Assembly (NCBI GenBank): GCA_903860915.1
Contig: CAIOSJ010000002.1
Span: 1 to 55,305, forward strand
DNA from: an uncultured Actinomycetes bacterium
GTDB lineage: Bacteria > Actinomycetota > Acidimicrobiia > Acidimicrobiales > RAAP-2
Length of the DNA stretch: 55,305 bases
Reading direction: 5' to 3'
A program made the translations under genes and the position numbers. Below are positions 9,220 through 16,447 of the stretch, in pieces (position 1 is the first letter of the stretch; each line of letters opens with the position of its first letter). A model generated the notes under the pieces. The model was not told the origin of the DNA and did not search any database. It saw nothing but the letters and a program-made list of their open reading frames with translations.

Positions 9220-9909
9220 GTGAGTGAACCAGTCGGGGAAAAGGCATTACTGCGCTGGGCGGAATCGCTCGCGGGTGTGGCGCGTACCGGACTTGGTTTT
9301 ACCGAGAGCCAGTACGAGCGTGAACGTTTCGAAGAAGTGATGCAGATCGCCGCCGACATTAAAGAAGCGGCCCTCCACGGACTCCACGACGACTCTGAAG
9401 CCTCCGGACACGTCGAGGAGTGGATGAAGCAGATCGAAAAGGGAATTCCCGGTTACGCCACGCCCAAGGTGGCTGTCGGCGCCGCGGTCACTAACGAAAA
9501 GGGTGAGCTACTGCTCATTCAGCGCAGTGATTCGGGTATTTGGCTCTACCCCACGGGGTGGTGCGACATTGGCTACTCGGCGCCGGAAGTCGTGGTGAAA
9601 GAGGTGAAGGAAGAAACCGGCATTGACTGCGAACCCGAGCGCCTACTGGGTGTGTTGGATGGTCTGCGTTTAGGCATGTCGCGTACCTCGTTCTATTCAC
9701 TCTTGTTCTTCTGCCGGGCCACCGGGGGAGAACTTAATCCCCACCCCTTGGAGTGTCAGGACGCCGGCTGGTTTACCCGGGACAAGCTTCCCTCGCCGCT
9801 CATTAGTGCCGACACCTGGGCCGACCCTATTTTTGCGGCCATCGATGGTGAAGTCCGCGAGATTTTTTATCACGCCGTGCGGCGACCAGTGTGGCGAGGT
9901 GGTGAATGA
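9220..9909 (+). CDS. NUDIX hydrolase with N-terminal helical domain
   Basis: A 229-residue protein. The N-terminal 60-70 residues are helical and match the pattern of the NUDIX-hydrolase N-terminal domain (RWAESLAGVARTGLGFTES, YERERFEEVMQIAADI). The NUDIX fold follows, with PKVAVGAAVTNEKGELLLIQR and the box core GYSAPEVVVKEVKEETGID. The first Glu of the classical box is replaced, as in the ADP-ribose-type subfamily with this N-terminal domain. The substrate is probably a nucleoside diphosphate linked to a sugar, but this is uncertain. The gene overlaps the following GNAT gene by ATGA, so the two are coupled. Confidence 0.82.
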   Translation: MSEPVGEKALLRWAESLAGVARTGLGFTESQYERERFEEVMQIAADIKEAALHGLHDDSEASGHVEEWMKQIEKGIPGYATPKVAVGAAVTNEKGELLLIQRSDSGIWLYPTGWCDIGYSAPEVVVKEVKEETGIDCEPERLLGVLDGLRLGMSRTSFYSLLFFCRATGGELNPHPLECQDAGWFTRDKLPSPLISADTWADPIFAAIDGEVREIFYHAVRRPVWRGGE

Positions 9910-10340
9910 TTTCCATTGAAGTAGCTGCGGTCGCGAGTGACGAACTTTTGGTAGCGATGAACCATCTCATCCCCCAGCTCTCGACCTCCTTCGCTGGATT
10001 GAGCATGGAACAACTCGAAGCCCTGCTGTCTCACGAGTCCGTCACGCTGTTCGTCGCGCGCTTCGATTCTGCCATTGCCGGTCTCCTCACCTTGACCATG
10101 TTCCCGCTGGCCACTGGGCTGCGAGCTTGGATTGAGGATGTGGTCGTTGACGCATCGGCTCGTGGACGAGGTGTGGGCGATGAGCTGGTGAACGCGGGGA
10201 TTGCTAGGGCGCGAGAACACGGCGCGCGCACTGTCGACCTCACCTCCCGCTCCGACCGAGCAGCCGCCCACCGCTTATACGAACGGACGGGGTTCGTACA
10301 ACGCAAAACCAACGTGTACAGGTTCTCCTTCGAAAGTTGA
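9906..10340 (+). CDS. GNAT-family N-acetyltransferase
   Basis: A 144-residue single-domain GNAT. Motif A is RGRGVGDELVNAGIARAREHGA, containing the acetyl-CoA pyrophosphate loop RGRGVG. It is preceded by strand 4 (AWIEDVVVDASA) and followed by motif B (AAHRLYERTGFVQRKTNVYRF). The substrate cannot be predicted. The ATG overlaps the stop of the NUDIX gene, so both are probably translated from one mRNA. It ends 24 nt before hicA. Confidence 0.85.
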   Translation: MISIEVAAVASDELLVAMNHLIPQLSTSFAGLSMEQLEALLSHESVTLFVARFDSAIAGLLTLTMFPLATGLRAWIEDVVVDASARGRGVGDELVNAGIARAREHGARTVDLTSRSDRAAAHRLYERTGFVQRKTNVYRFSFES

Positions 10341-10364
10341 GTAGTTCGCGACCGTTGGGAGGTC

Positions 10365-10553
10365 GTGAAGGTGAGGGAAGTCATTCAGATCATCAAGGAG
10401 GATGGCTGGTTCCTCTCACGTCAGCGGGGAAGTCATCGACAGTTCCATCATGCAACAAAGAGCGGGTGCGTCACGGTTCCGGGACATCCGTCGGATGAGG
10501 TGCGTCCGGGAACCCTCGCTAGCATCATGAAACAAGCGAAAGTGCGGAGGTGA
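10365..10553 (+). CDS. hicA: HicA-type mRNA interferase toxin
   Basis: The 62-residue product is a typical HicA: a dsRNA-binding-like fold with EVIQIIKEDGWFLSRQRGSHRQF, where His24 in GSHRQF is the expected catalytic residue, then VTVPGHPSDEVRPGTLASIMKQA. HicA cleaves mRNA and tmRNA when free of HicB. The start shown is GTG at 10365. A second GTG at 10371 has better spacing (7 nt) to GGGAGGT at 10357-10363 and may be the true one. The gene overlaps or abuts hicB, with the usual toxin-first order. Confidence 0.9.
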   Translation: MKVREVIQIIKEDGWFLSRQRGSHRQFHHATKSGCVTVPGHPSDEVRPGTLASIMKQAKVRR

Positions 10554-10558
10554 GACAA

Positions 10559-10774
10559 ATGACTGAATACACAATCGTGATTGAAGATGCCGGAAGCAAC
10601 TTCTCCGCCTACGTGATTGGGCTTGATGGAGTAGTCACCACTGGTCACACAATCGAAGAAGTTGTCGAGAACATGCGCGAAGCGATCCCGTTTCACTTGG
10701 AGGGCATGAAGTTGCACGGCGACGCGCTGCCCGAGGCGCTCCCCATCGTGACGACCGTACAAGTTTCTTCATAG
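10559..10774 (+). CDS. hicB: HicB-type antitoxin (short, single-domain)
   Basis: A 71-residue product with the degraded-RNase-H-like HicB fold (EYTIVIEDAGSNFSAYVIGLDGVVTTGHTIEEVVENMREAIPFHLEGM). It neutralises HicA by binding its active site. No C-terminal ribbon-helix-helix or helix-turn-helix domain is present, so autoregulation through this protein alone is doubtful. The ATG at 10559 has GGAGG at 10546-10550. A GTG at 10550 would overlap the hicA stop but lacks its own ribosome-binding site. Confidence 0.88.
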   Translation: MTEYTIVIEDAGSNFSAYVIGLDGVVTTGHTIEEVVENMREAIPFHLEGMKLHGDALPEALPIVTTVQVSS

Positions 10775-10912
10775 CGCGTTCTCCAGACGAAGCCAAGAAT
10801 GAGTAGGTGCCGAGGAATCGCCGAACTCGTTTTCAAGTCCCGACGGTAGACGAATGTCTATAGATTTTCGTTGGAGGGTTGACTCCGCCACCCGCTGCGA
10901 CCCCGCAGCCCC

Positions 10913-11002
10913 GTGGACATCTCAATCAGTATCCCACCGCGTCGCATTAATAAGATCATTCACGGTCAGCAGATCTGGGTAGTTGATGACGCGCCGCAGT
11001 GA
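10913..11002 (+). pseudogene. Remnant of a HigA-like (XRE family) antitoxin
   Basis: In the frame from 10913 the translation contains DISISIPPRRINKIIHGQQ, ending at a stop near 11002. HigA antitoxins of the VapI type have a closely similar recognition-helix segment of the form VPPRRINEIVHGKR. Upstream, the frame meets a stop at 10880-10882 and the N-terminal helices are missing. The C-terminal part is also lost, and no intact HigB toxin is visible nearby. I read this as a decayed toxin-antitoxin locus next to the intact hicAB pair. The match rests on about 18 residues and is therefore moderate. Confidence 0.5.
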
Positions 11003-11044
11003 GTCCTAGTTTGGCGATAGGAGCGAGGCGCGTCACCTCGCTGG

Positions 11045-11974
11045 TTACAGCAGTGGCTTTACTACGGCCGCAATTACCGACGTTAGATATTGAACGTAAC
11101 TCGCAGACGCGTGCCCCTGGTCCCACTTCGTTACGTAATTCCCCACGATGGGTGAACAGCTGGTCGCGGTGCAGAACCACTGGTGGGTCGCGATGAAGGT
11201 GGTCTTAGTGTCGAGGGCGGCGTTCTTCTCGGCTACCTGCTGACCCGAGAATGCCCTATTGGGGTAGGGCGAAGCGCAGGACTGAACACTACTGAGGTGA
11301 ATGGAGAGGCACTGACCGGGCATTACGTTGCCCCAGGGGAGGTCTTCAAAGGTGGCCACCTTCGTGGTGGTGGTTTTGATCTGAGAAATAGTCGAGACGA
11401 GTCCGGCTCGCCACACGGTCGTAGTGAAGGGAGCCTTGTTCGCGTCGCCGATCATGGTGGTGCGTTCGCCGAGGAGAACGAGCCGCGGATGCAGGGCCGC
11501 AATACTCGCAATCTCGTGGGTGAGCCAGGTAGTACAGAAGTCGAATCCCTCAGCCGGCCCGAGCGGCTCGTACTGGACGTTGACGTCGGCGACGTGACAG
11601 CCGGCGTGCCAGAGAACTATGAGTTTGAAATGGCTCGCTATCGCGACGGGCGCGAGGGCCGGTAACCACTGGGCAGCGTGCGAGTCGCCAAAGAGAACCA
11701 CCGTGGTGCTGGAGGTGGAGGAGCCGAAGACGCACTGGCTAATCGTGTCGCAACCCGGATTACTACTGATGGGCAAGACGCGCGCGACGGTGTCAGTGGC
11801 GGCCCCGGGGAGGGCGCTCAGGATGGTGGAATTTACCTTCATGATTTTTGGAGAACTCGCCACGGCACTGGCCACCTGACTAGCGGTTCCACTCGGTGGC
11901 GCGCCAGCGTAGGCCTGCGTGGCGAGGAGGCCGATGACGGCGAGAGTGATGGCCCCGAGTCGCAGTACGCGCAT
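11045..11974 (-). CDS. Exported SGNH-domain protein
   Basis: From the ATG at 11974 the product has 309 residues and an N-terminal signal sequence (MRVLRLGAITLAVIGLLATQAYAGA). The SGNH-type domain shows VVLFGDSHAAQWLPAL (block I with nucleophile Ser). Near the C-terminus KWDQGHASASYVQYL supplies the Asp-x-x-His-like element. Such domains usually form the C-terminal half of OafA-like O-acetyltransferases; here the domain is alone and exported. Cell-wall or exopolysaccharide O-acetylation or esterase activity is inferred. The frame stays open upstream to 12244, but that extension lacks a signal peptide at its start and lies opposite a better gene, so I rejected it. TACCAT lies 5 nt before the ATG. 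Confidence 0.78.
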   Translation of the reverse strand: MRVLRLGAITLAVIGLLATQAYAGAPPSGTASQVASAVASSPKIMKVNSTILSALPGAATDTVARVLPISSNPGCDTISQCVFGSSTSSTTVVLFGDSHAAQWLPALAPVAIASHFKLIVLWHAGCHVADVNVQYEPLGPAEGFDFCTTWLTHEIASIAALHPRLVLLGERTTMIGDANKAPFTTTVWRAGLVSTISQIKTTTTKVATFEDLPWGNVMPGQCLSIHLSSVQSCASPYPNRAFSGQQVAEKNAALDTKTTFIATHQWFCTATSCSPIVGNYVTKWDQGHASASYVQYLTSVIAAVVKPLL

Positions 11975-12034
11975 GCCCCATGGTAGGTCACTGTGACAGC
12001 ACCTTGATAAAGCAGGAACGTTAAGGAGATATCC

Positions 12035-12199
12035 ATGAGCGGTGGGCAAGTACCCTGTAATCCCCAAGTGTCGCGTTGCGGCTGCGGCACACCTCGTTAC
12101 GAACACAGCGAATGTCCCTTTTGTCACACCGAGAATTTGGTGTGTTGGGCGGCTACGACCTACGCGTGCTCGCGCTGCGGAGTTCGTAGCCCGACCTGA
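12035..12199 (+). CDS. 54-residue cysteine-rich zinc-ribbon protein
   Basis: A short frame with a very strong ribosome-binding site (AAGGAGA at 12023-12029) and ATG at 12035. The 54-residue product has eight cysteines: Cys8, Cys15, Cys17, Cys27, Cys30, Cys37, Cys45 and Cys48. They are arranged as CxC, CxxC-His and CxxC, as in small zinc ribbons (CPFCH and CSRCG). It lies between the divergent SGNH gene and the class II aldolase gene. I do not recognise a named family. Coding is supported by the ribosome-binding site and the regular Cys spacing. Confidence 0.7.
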   Translation: MSGGQVPCNPQVSRCGCGTPRYEHSECPFCHTENLVCWAATTYACSRCGVRSPT

Positions 12200-12263
12200 C
12201 CCAATTCGAACCTCCCACGGACGGAAGTTGTAGATTTTGGTCATCGAGTTGAAGGGGAGTCTA

Positions 12264-13061
12264 ATGACAAATATTGCGGAGCCGTTTGTTCCACGCCAAC
12301 AAGAACTGGTGATGAATCTGCCCCCGACCTTTGATTCCTTCGCGAGCGAGCGTCAGCACCGCAAGGAGCGCTTGGCTGGGGCGCTGCGGATTTTCGGCAA
12401 GCTCGGATTCTCCGAAGGCGTTGCCGGCCACATTACGGCGCGCGATCCCGAACTGACGGATCACTTCTGGGTCAATCCCTTCGGTATGAACTTTCGTCAC
12501 GTTCGCGTGTCGGACCTTATTTTGGTGAACCACGCCGGTGAGGTGGTCGAGGGCTCACGGCCAGTAAATCGTGCGGCCTTCGTGATTCACGCGGCGGTGC
12601 ACGCGGCGCGACCCGACGTCATTGCGGCCGCCCACGCGCACTCGCTATACGGAAAAGCGTATTCTTCGCTCGGGCGCACACTCGATCCCATCACCCAGGA
12701 CGCCTGCGTCTTTTTCGAAGATCACGTTCTGGTCTCCGAAGGCGGCGGTCGCATTGTTCTCGATGAAGAAGAGGGTCGCGTTCTCGCCCGGGGCCTGGGC
12801 CAGCACAAGGCCGCCATTCACCAAAACCACGGGCTCTTTACGGTGGGCCAGTCGGTCGATGAGGCGGCGTGGTGGTTTATTACCATGGAGCGTTCGTGCC
12901 AGGCGCAACTCATTGCCGAGGCCGCGGGAACACCCCTACACGTCGACGCCGAGGGAGCTCGCTACACGCGTGACCAGACCGGCTATCCGCTGGCGGGCTG
13001 GTTCTCCTTCCAGCCGATGTGGGATGACATTGTGCGCACGGACCCGGAACTTTTCGAATAG
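12264..13061 (+). CDS. Class II aldolase/adducin family protein
   Basis: A 265-residue protein of the zinc-dependent class II aldolase (fuculose-phosphate aldolase/adducin) superfamily. Visible metal-site features are HAHSLYGKA (His-x-His) and HQNHGLFTVG with the downstream histidine. The N-terminus has GFSEGVAGHITARDPE, which is well conserved in the hydroxyacid or aldolase-like subgroup that often acts on secondary metabolites. The substrate is unknown. The chosen ATG at 12264 has AGGGGAG at 12253-12259; an upstream in-frame start at 12237 is less likely. The next gene begins about 60 nt later in another frame. Confidence 0.88.
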   Translation: MTNIAEPFVPRQQELVMNLPPTFDSFASERQHRKERLAGALRIFGKLGFSEGVAGHITARDPELTDHFWVNPFGMNFRHVRVSDLILVNHAGEVVEGSRPVNRAAFVIHAAVHAARPDVIAAAHAHSLYGKAYSSLGRTLDPITQDACVFFEDHVLVSEGGGRIVLDEEEGRVLARGLGQHKAAIHQNHGLFTVGQSVDEAAWWFITMERSCQAQLIAEAAGTPLHVDAEGARYTRDQTGYPLAGWFSFQPMWDDIVRTDPELFE

Positions 13062-13122
13062 CAATATTCGCTACTCCTCGCTGCACTCGTCCGACGACGT
13101 GCGGGTGTGGAAAACTCGTCAG

Positions 13123-13623
13123 ATGCTGATTGTCCGACCCAGCGTTGACGAGTGGGAGATAGCGCGTGAAATTCGCCTGGCCTCACTTCTCAATACGCCC
13201 TTGGCCTACGGGACTACCCACAGCCAAGCACTGCGCACGAGCGAGGCGGAGTGGCGTCGACGAATCGCCGACCCGCGCTCGGCCCTTTTTGTCGTGATGG
13301 CCGGCGACAGCCCTATTGCCACTGCCTCAGGAGGAGAACACGAACTCCATCCCCACGCCCGGTGGCTCTACGGCATGTACTGCGATCCTCGCTACCGCGG
13401 CAGCGAAGTGGCGACGTCCCTGGTACGGGCAGTGAGCAGCTGGGTACGTTCGCAGGGAGTGTCGGACTTCGGGTTACACGTCAACGAAGCCCTGCCCCGG
13501 GCGGTGTCCTTTTACCGTCGCTTGGGGTTTCTCCCCACCGGCGCGAGCGAAGCCCTACGTCGAGACCCGACGCAGCGCTTGGTGGAGTACATGACAAATC
13601 TGGATGAGAATGATGAACTCTAA
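13123..13623 (+). CDS. GNAT-family N-acetyltransferase
   Basis: A GNAT-fold protein of about 166 residues. It has an N-terminal MLIVRPSVDEWEIAREIRL strand-helix, central strand ALFVVMAGDSPIATASG and motif A CDPRYRGSEVATSLVRAVSSWV. The RFYRRLGF-type motif B is VSFYRRLGFLPTG. Motif A has Glu where a Gly is usual (RGSEVA). The start is uncertain: GTG at 13099 or 13105 and ATG at 13123 are in frame, and none has a clear ribosome-binding site. The frame is open far upstream within the aldolase gene, which is a shadow. It overlaps the next GNAT gene by about 20 nt. Confidence 0.8.
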   Translation: MLIVRPSVDEWEIAREIRLASLLNTPLAYGTTHSQALRTSEAEWRRRIADPRSALFVVMAGDSPIATASGGEHELHPHARWLYGMYCDPRYRGSEVATSLVRAVSSWVRSQGVSDFGLHVNEALPRAVSFYRRLGFLPTGASEALRRDPTQRLVEYMTNLDENDEL

Positions 13624-14071
13624 GTCCTTTCATATTGCCCAGGTGATGCCGGAGGAACTTCACGCGCTGCGTCGCGGCGTTCTGCGGGGTGGTGATGATG
13701 ATGCTCGTGTCGATGATGCTCGGGACCACGATGCGGCGGCCCTGCACCTCGCTGGAATCGACGAGGGCGTCGTCGTGGTGTCCTCATCGTTCTACCCCTC
13801 GACATCGCCGGTGACGGCGAACGCGTCGTCGTACCAATTGCGCTATCTGGCTACCGCGTTCACGCATCAGCGGCGCGGGCTGGCCGCCCGAGTGATGGTC
13901 GTTGCCGAAGCACTTCTCCGAGAGCGAGGCTGTGAGGAAATATGGGCCAACGGTCGCGACACGGCCTTGGATTTCTATCGAGCGACCGGTTGGACCTGCG
14001 TCGCGGGTTCGGAGCACCTCAGCCCCGAAACCCAGTTGCCGCACACGGTGATTTTTCGGCCTCTGCCCTAG
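13604..14071 (+). CDS. GNAT-family N-acetyltransferase
   Basis: A second tandem GNAT (155 residues from the first ATG; ATGs at 13610 and 13613 are alternatives). Motif A is FTHQRRGLAARVMVVAEALLRERGCEEIWANG. The C-terminal FYRATGWTCVAGSEHLSPETQLPHTVIFRPLP resembles the subgroup acting on small metabolites. A His/Asp-rich stretch (LRGGDDDARVDDARDHDAAALH, about residues 28-49) is a striking insertion. It overlaps the preceding GNAT gene, which suggests co-expression. The substrate is unknown. Confidence 0.8.
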   Translation: MRMMNSKSFHIAQVMPEELHALRRGVLRGGDDDARVDDARDHDAAALHLAGIDEGVVVVSSSFYPSTSPVTANASSYQLRYLATAFTHQRRGLAARVMVVAEALLRERGCEEIWANGRDTALDFYRATGWTCVAGSEHLSPETQLPHTVIFRPLP

Positions 14072-14075
14072 TTGG

Positions 14076-14081
14076 TAGGTT
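14076..14081 (+). promoter_or_regulatory. -10 box (TAGGTT) of a leaderless transcript
   Basis: TAGGTT is followed by 6 nt and the GTG at 14088, with no Shine-Dalgarno. Confidence 0.5.
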
Positions 14082-14087
14082 GGAACC

Positions 14088-15092
14088 GTGCGTCGCATCC
14101 TTCTCCTCCTCGTCCTCGCGGCCCTCGTCGTGGGTGGTGTGAAGCTGTACCCCACGGTAAAGAAGTACTGGCCTAGTGCGACTACGACGACTACGACGAC
14201 TACGACGACAGCTCCTCCGACTGCGCCGCTCACGGGTCTCTCCGACCCGTCGGGACTCAGCGTTACCCGACCAGCCCTGGTCATCAAGATCGAAAACACT
14301 CCCGATGCCCGGCCGCTCTTTGGCGTCAATCACGCCGACATGGTCTACGAGGAAATCGTGAATGGCGGGATCACCCGCCTGGCTGCAGTCTTCAACTCTT
14401 CAACGCCCGACAAGGTCGGTCCCGTGCGCTCGGTGCGACCCACCGACCGCAGTTTGATTTGGCCCTTCGGAGGAATCTTCGCCTACTCCGGTGGTGCCCC
14501 CTACGCCATTGAAGCGGTACGGTCCGCCCCGGTCATCATGGTGACCGAGTCGCGAGCCCGCGCGGCCATGTTCCGTGATCCCGCCCGCTACGCACCCCAC
14601 AATCTCTACGCGCACGCCGCCGGACTCTTTGCCTTCGGTGGCACCCCCGTACCCCCGCAGCGCATGCTGACCTATCTTTCACCGGGTCAGGGCGTCACTG
14701 GTACGCGCGTCTCCTCGGTGTGTGCGAAGTTTCCGAGCATCTACTCGGTGACCTGGCATTGGAACGCCGCTACGGCCTCGTGGGATCGCAACATTTTTGG
14801 CAAGCTCGACGTCACCGGCACTGGGGAGCGCATCAGCCCCCAGAACCTCGTGGTGATGTTTATTAACTACGCGGGGGGCGTTGGTACCTTTAACTCAGTG
14901 GGCGTCCTCGAGGGAAGCGGTCGCGTGGTGGTATTCGAGAAGGGCAAGGAAATCGTCGGAACCTGGTCCCGCTCTACTTTGAGTGATCCCATCTCGTATC
15001 GCACGGCGGCGGGAAAAACGATTGCGATGACGCCGGGTCAGACGTGGGTGGAACTGCTCAACACCGGCGCTGGTCTTACGACGACTCCGTAG
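14088..15092 (+). CDS. DUF3048 (YerB-like) exported protein
   Basis: A 334-residue protein with an N-terminal membrane/signal segment (RRILLLLVLAALVVGGV). A poly-Thr linker (about 32-41) is followed by the DUF3048 domain, with LTGLSDP, RPALVIKIENTPDARP, DMVYEEIVNGGITRLAAVF, VGPVRSVRPTD and a C-terminal part GTWSRSTLSDPISYRTAAGKTIAMTPGQTWVEL. The domain is found in exported lipoproteins of Gram-positives; its activity is unknown. No lipobox cysteine is visible, so it is probably a membrane-anchored rather than a lipid-anchored protein. The last 17 nt overlap the SRPBCC gene on the other strand. Confidence 0.88.
   Translation: MRRILLLLVLAALVVGGVKLYPTVKKYWPSATTTTTTTTTTAPPTAPLTGLSDPSGLSVTRPALVIKIENTPDARPLFGVNHADMVYEEIVNGGITRLAAVFNSSTPDKVGPVRSVRPTDRSLIWPFGGIFAYSGGAPYAIEAVRSAPVIMVTESRARAAMFRDPARYAPHNLYAHAAGLFAFGGTPVPPQRMLTYLSPGQGVTGTRVSSVCAKFPSIYSVTWHWNAATASWDRNIFGKLDVTGTGERISPQNLVVMFINYAGGVGTFNSVGVLEGSGRVVVFEKGKEIVGTWSRSTLSDPISYRTAAGKTIAMTPGQTWVELLNTGAGLTTTP
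14181..14207 (+). repeat. 9-bp tandem repeat, three copies, coding poly-Thr
   Basis: ACTACGACG is repeated perfectly three times inside the DUF3048 gene and encodes the Thr linker just after the membrane segment. Such a coding tandem repeat could vary in copy number between strains. Confidence 0.85.
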
Positions 15093-15510
15093 TCGTAAGT
15101 AGTTCTTCAATTCGCCGGAGCGAGGCCTCCATGGCTAGCCGGTTATTCTCCGGCCGAGCCGTCCTCGCGATGAGGAGCCCCGCGGTCACCGAGTAGTCGA
15201 AACTTTCGGTGACGCGGGTGCCACCATCTACTTCAAGGAGGTCGTAGCGCCACACGTAACCCCCGAAGTGGCTCCAGGCAATGGCGCGATCCAGTTCAAA
15301 GACGACGACGCGATTCGTGACAAAGTAACTAAATCCGGCCTTCATATCCATCGCGAAACTGGCTCCGAGGCTCAGCCGATGAGGGGCCTTACGCGGTGCT
15401 CGAACAGTACCGGAGCCGTCGAACTCTGAGTGGCGTCGCGGATCGGCCAGGAGGTCGAAAATACGCGTGGGTGTAGCGGGAATTATGCGGGTGGCCGTAA
15501 CTTTTCTCAC
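15076..15510 (-). CDS. SRPBCC (START-like) family protein
   Basis: A 144-residue protein with the polyketide cyclase/dehydrase-type SRPBCC fold. Visible parts are the start RKVTATRIIPATPTRIFDLLADPRRHSEFDGSG, the cavity strands (AMDMKAGFSYFVTNRVVVFELDRAIAWSHFGGYVWRYDL) and the C-terminal long helix. The domain binds hydrophobic ligands; the ligand is unknown. The GTG start is preceded by TAGGCT and 6 nt on the minus strand. The gene converges with DUF3048, overlapping by 17 nt. Confidence 0.82.
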   Translation of the reverse strand: MRKVTATRIIPATPTRIFDLLADPRRHSEFDGSGTVRAPRKAPHRLSLGASFAMDMKAGFSYFVTNRVVVFELDRAIAWSHFGGYVWRYDLLEVDGGTRVTESFDYSVTAGLLIARTARPENNRLAMEASLRRIEELLTTTESS

Positions 15511-15516
15511 CTCCCT

Positions 15517-15522
15517 AGCCTA
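15517..15522 (-). promoter_or_regulatory. -10 box (TAGGCT) of a leaderless SRPBCC transcript
   Basis: On the minus strand TAGGCT is followed by agggag and then GTG at 15510. The 6-nt spacing matches other leaderless starts here, although GGGAG may also act as a weak ribosome-binding site. Confidence 0.45.
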
Positions 15523-15556
15523 GGGTTGAGCAGAGAGTTCGAGACAAAGGATAAAA

Positions 15557-16447
15557 ATGCTTCGCAGAGATGTGACCGTGACGCTTCGCGATGGGCGAAG
15601 TCTAGAAGTGGCGGCCTTCGGGGACCCGCAGCATCCGACTCTGGTGCTGCACCACGGGTCGCCGGGCTCTCACCTCTTGTCCGAAGCTCTCGCGGAGCGC
15701 GCTGTAGCCCGGGGTTACTTTTTGATCACCTCGTCGCGTGCGGGCTACGGGAAGTCGTCACGGCTCCTGGGCCGTCGAGTGGCCGACGTCGTGAGTGACA
15801 CCCAGGACCTGCTCGACGCACTGGGCCGCGATCAGTATCTGACCATCGGTTGGTCTGGTGGTGGCCCCCACGCCCTGGCCTGCGCGGCCCTCGACCCCGG
15901 TCGTTGCCGCGGTGCGTGGTCTATTGCGGGCGTGGTCCCCATTGATGTTGATTTCGACTGGACGGCTGGTATGGGCCCGGAAAACCTCGCCGAGTTCGCA
16001 TTGGCCGTCGAAGGGGGACCGGCCCACGAGGCCCACGCCCGAGAGTCCGGCCGTGACTTTGAGACGGCGACGGCTGAGAATATCGTCGAAATTTTTGGTG
16101 GACTCCTCAGCGCGGTGGATGTGGCGGCCCTGACGAGCGAAGAGTCCCGCGCGCAGTTAGCGGCCTCCTGCCGTCACGGCTTTGCGGAGGGCTACTTCGG
16201 CTTTTACGACGACGACCGGGCTTTCTTCTCGCCCTGGGGGTTCTCTCCAGCGGAGATCACGGTGCCGACGCAGATCTGGTACGGCGACGAGGACTTGATG
16301 GTGCCCCCCACACACGGCCAGTGGCTCGTTGCGACGATCCCGGGAGCCACGGAGGTCCACCGACCGCTCGAGGGGCATATATCGGTTCTGACGGGCTTCC
16401 AAGATGATCTGTTTGATTCTCTCGACGAGGTCTGGGCCAGTTCCTGA
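15557..16447 (+). CDS. Alpha/beta hydrolase
   Basis: A 296-residue alpha/beta-hydrolase. The oxyanion strand motif is HHGSPGSHL, the nucleophile elbow GWSGGGPHA has Ser100, the acid is in YGDEDLMVP and the catalytic His is in EGHISVLTG. The RAGYGKSS segment is typical of the epoxide-hydrolase/proline-iminopeptidase-like group, but the substrate cannot be assigned. The ATG has AAAGGAT upstream. Its stop shares one base with the ATG of the next gene, so it is co-expressed with the agmatinase-family enzyme. Confidence 0.87.
   Translation: MLRRDVTVTLRDGRSLEVAAFGDPQHPTLVLHHGSPGSHLLSEALAERAVARGYFLITSSRAGYGKSSRLLGRRVADVVSDTQDLLDALGRDQYLTIGWSGGGPHALACAALDPGRCRGAWSIAGVVPIDVDFDWTAGMGPENLAEFALAVEGGPAHEAHARESGRDFETATAENIVEIFGGLLSAVDVAALTSEESRAQLAASCRHGFAEGYFGFYDDDRAFFSPWGFSPAEITVPTQIWYGDEDLMVPPTHGQWLVATIPGATEVHRPLEGHISVLTGFQDDLFDSLDEVWASS

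Noticed and set aside
11975..12244. N-terminal extension of the SGNH-protein frame
   Set aside because: It lies opposite a small Cys-rich gene with a strong ribosome-binding site. The ATG at 11974 gives a proper signal peptide at the N-terminus, which the extension would bury.
12622..13122. Upstream part of the frame that contains the first tandem GNAT
   Set aside because: It overlaps the class II aldolase gene in another frame, shows no domain, and is a shadow of it.
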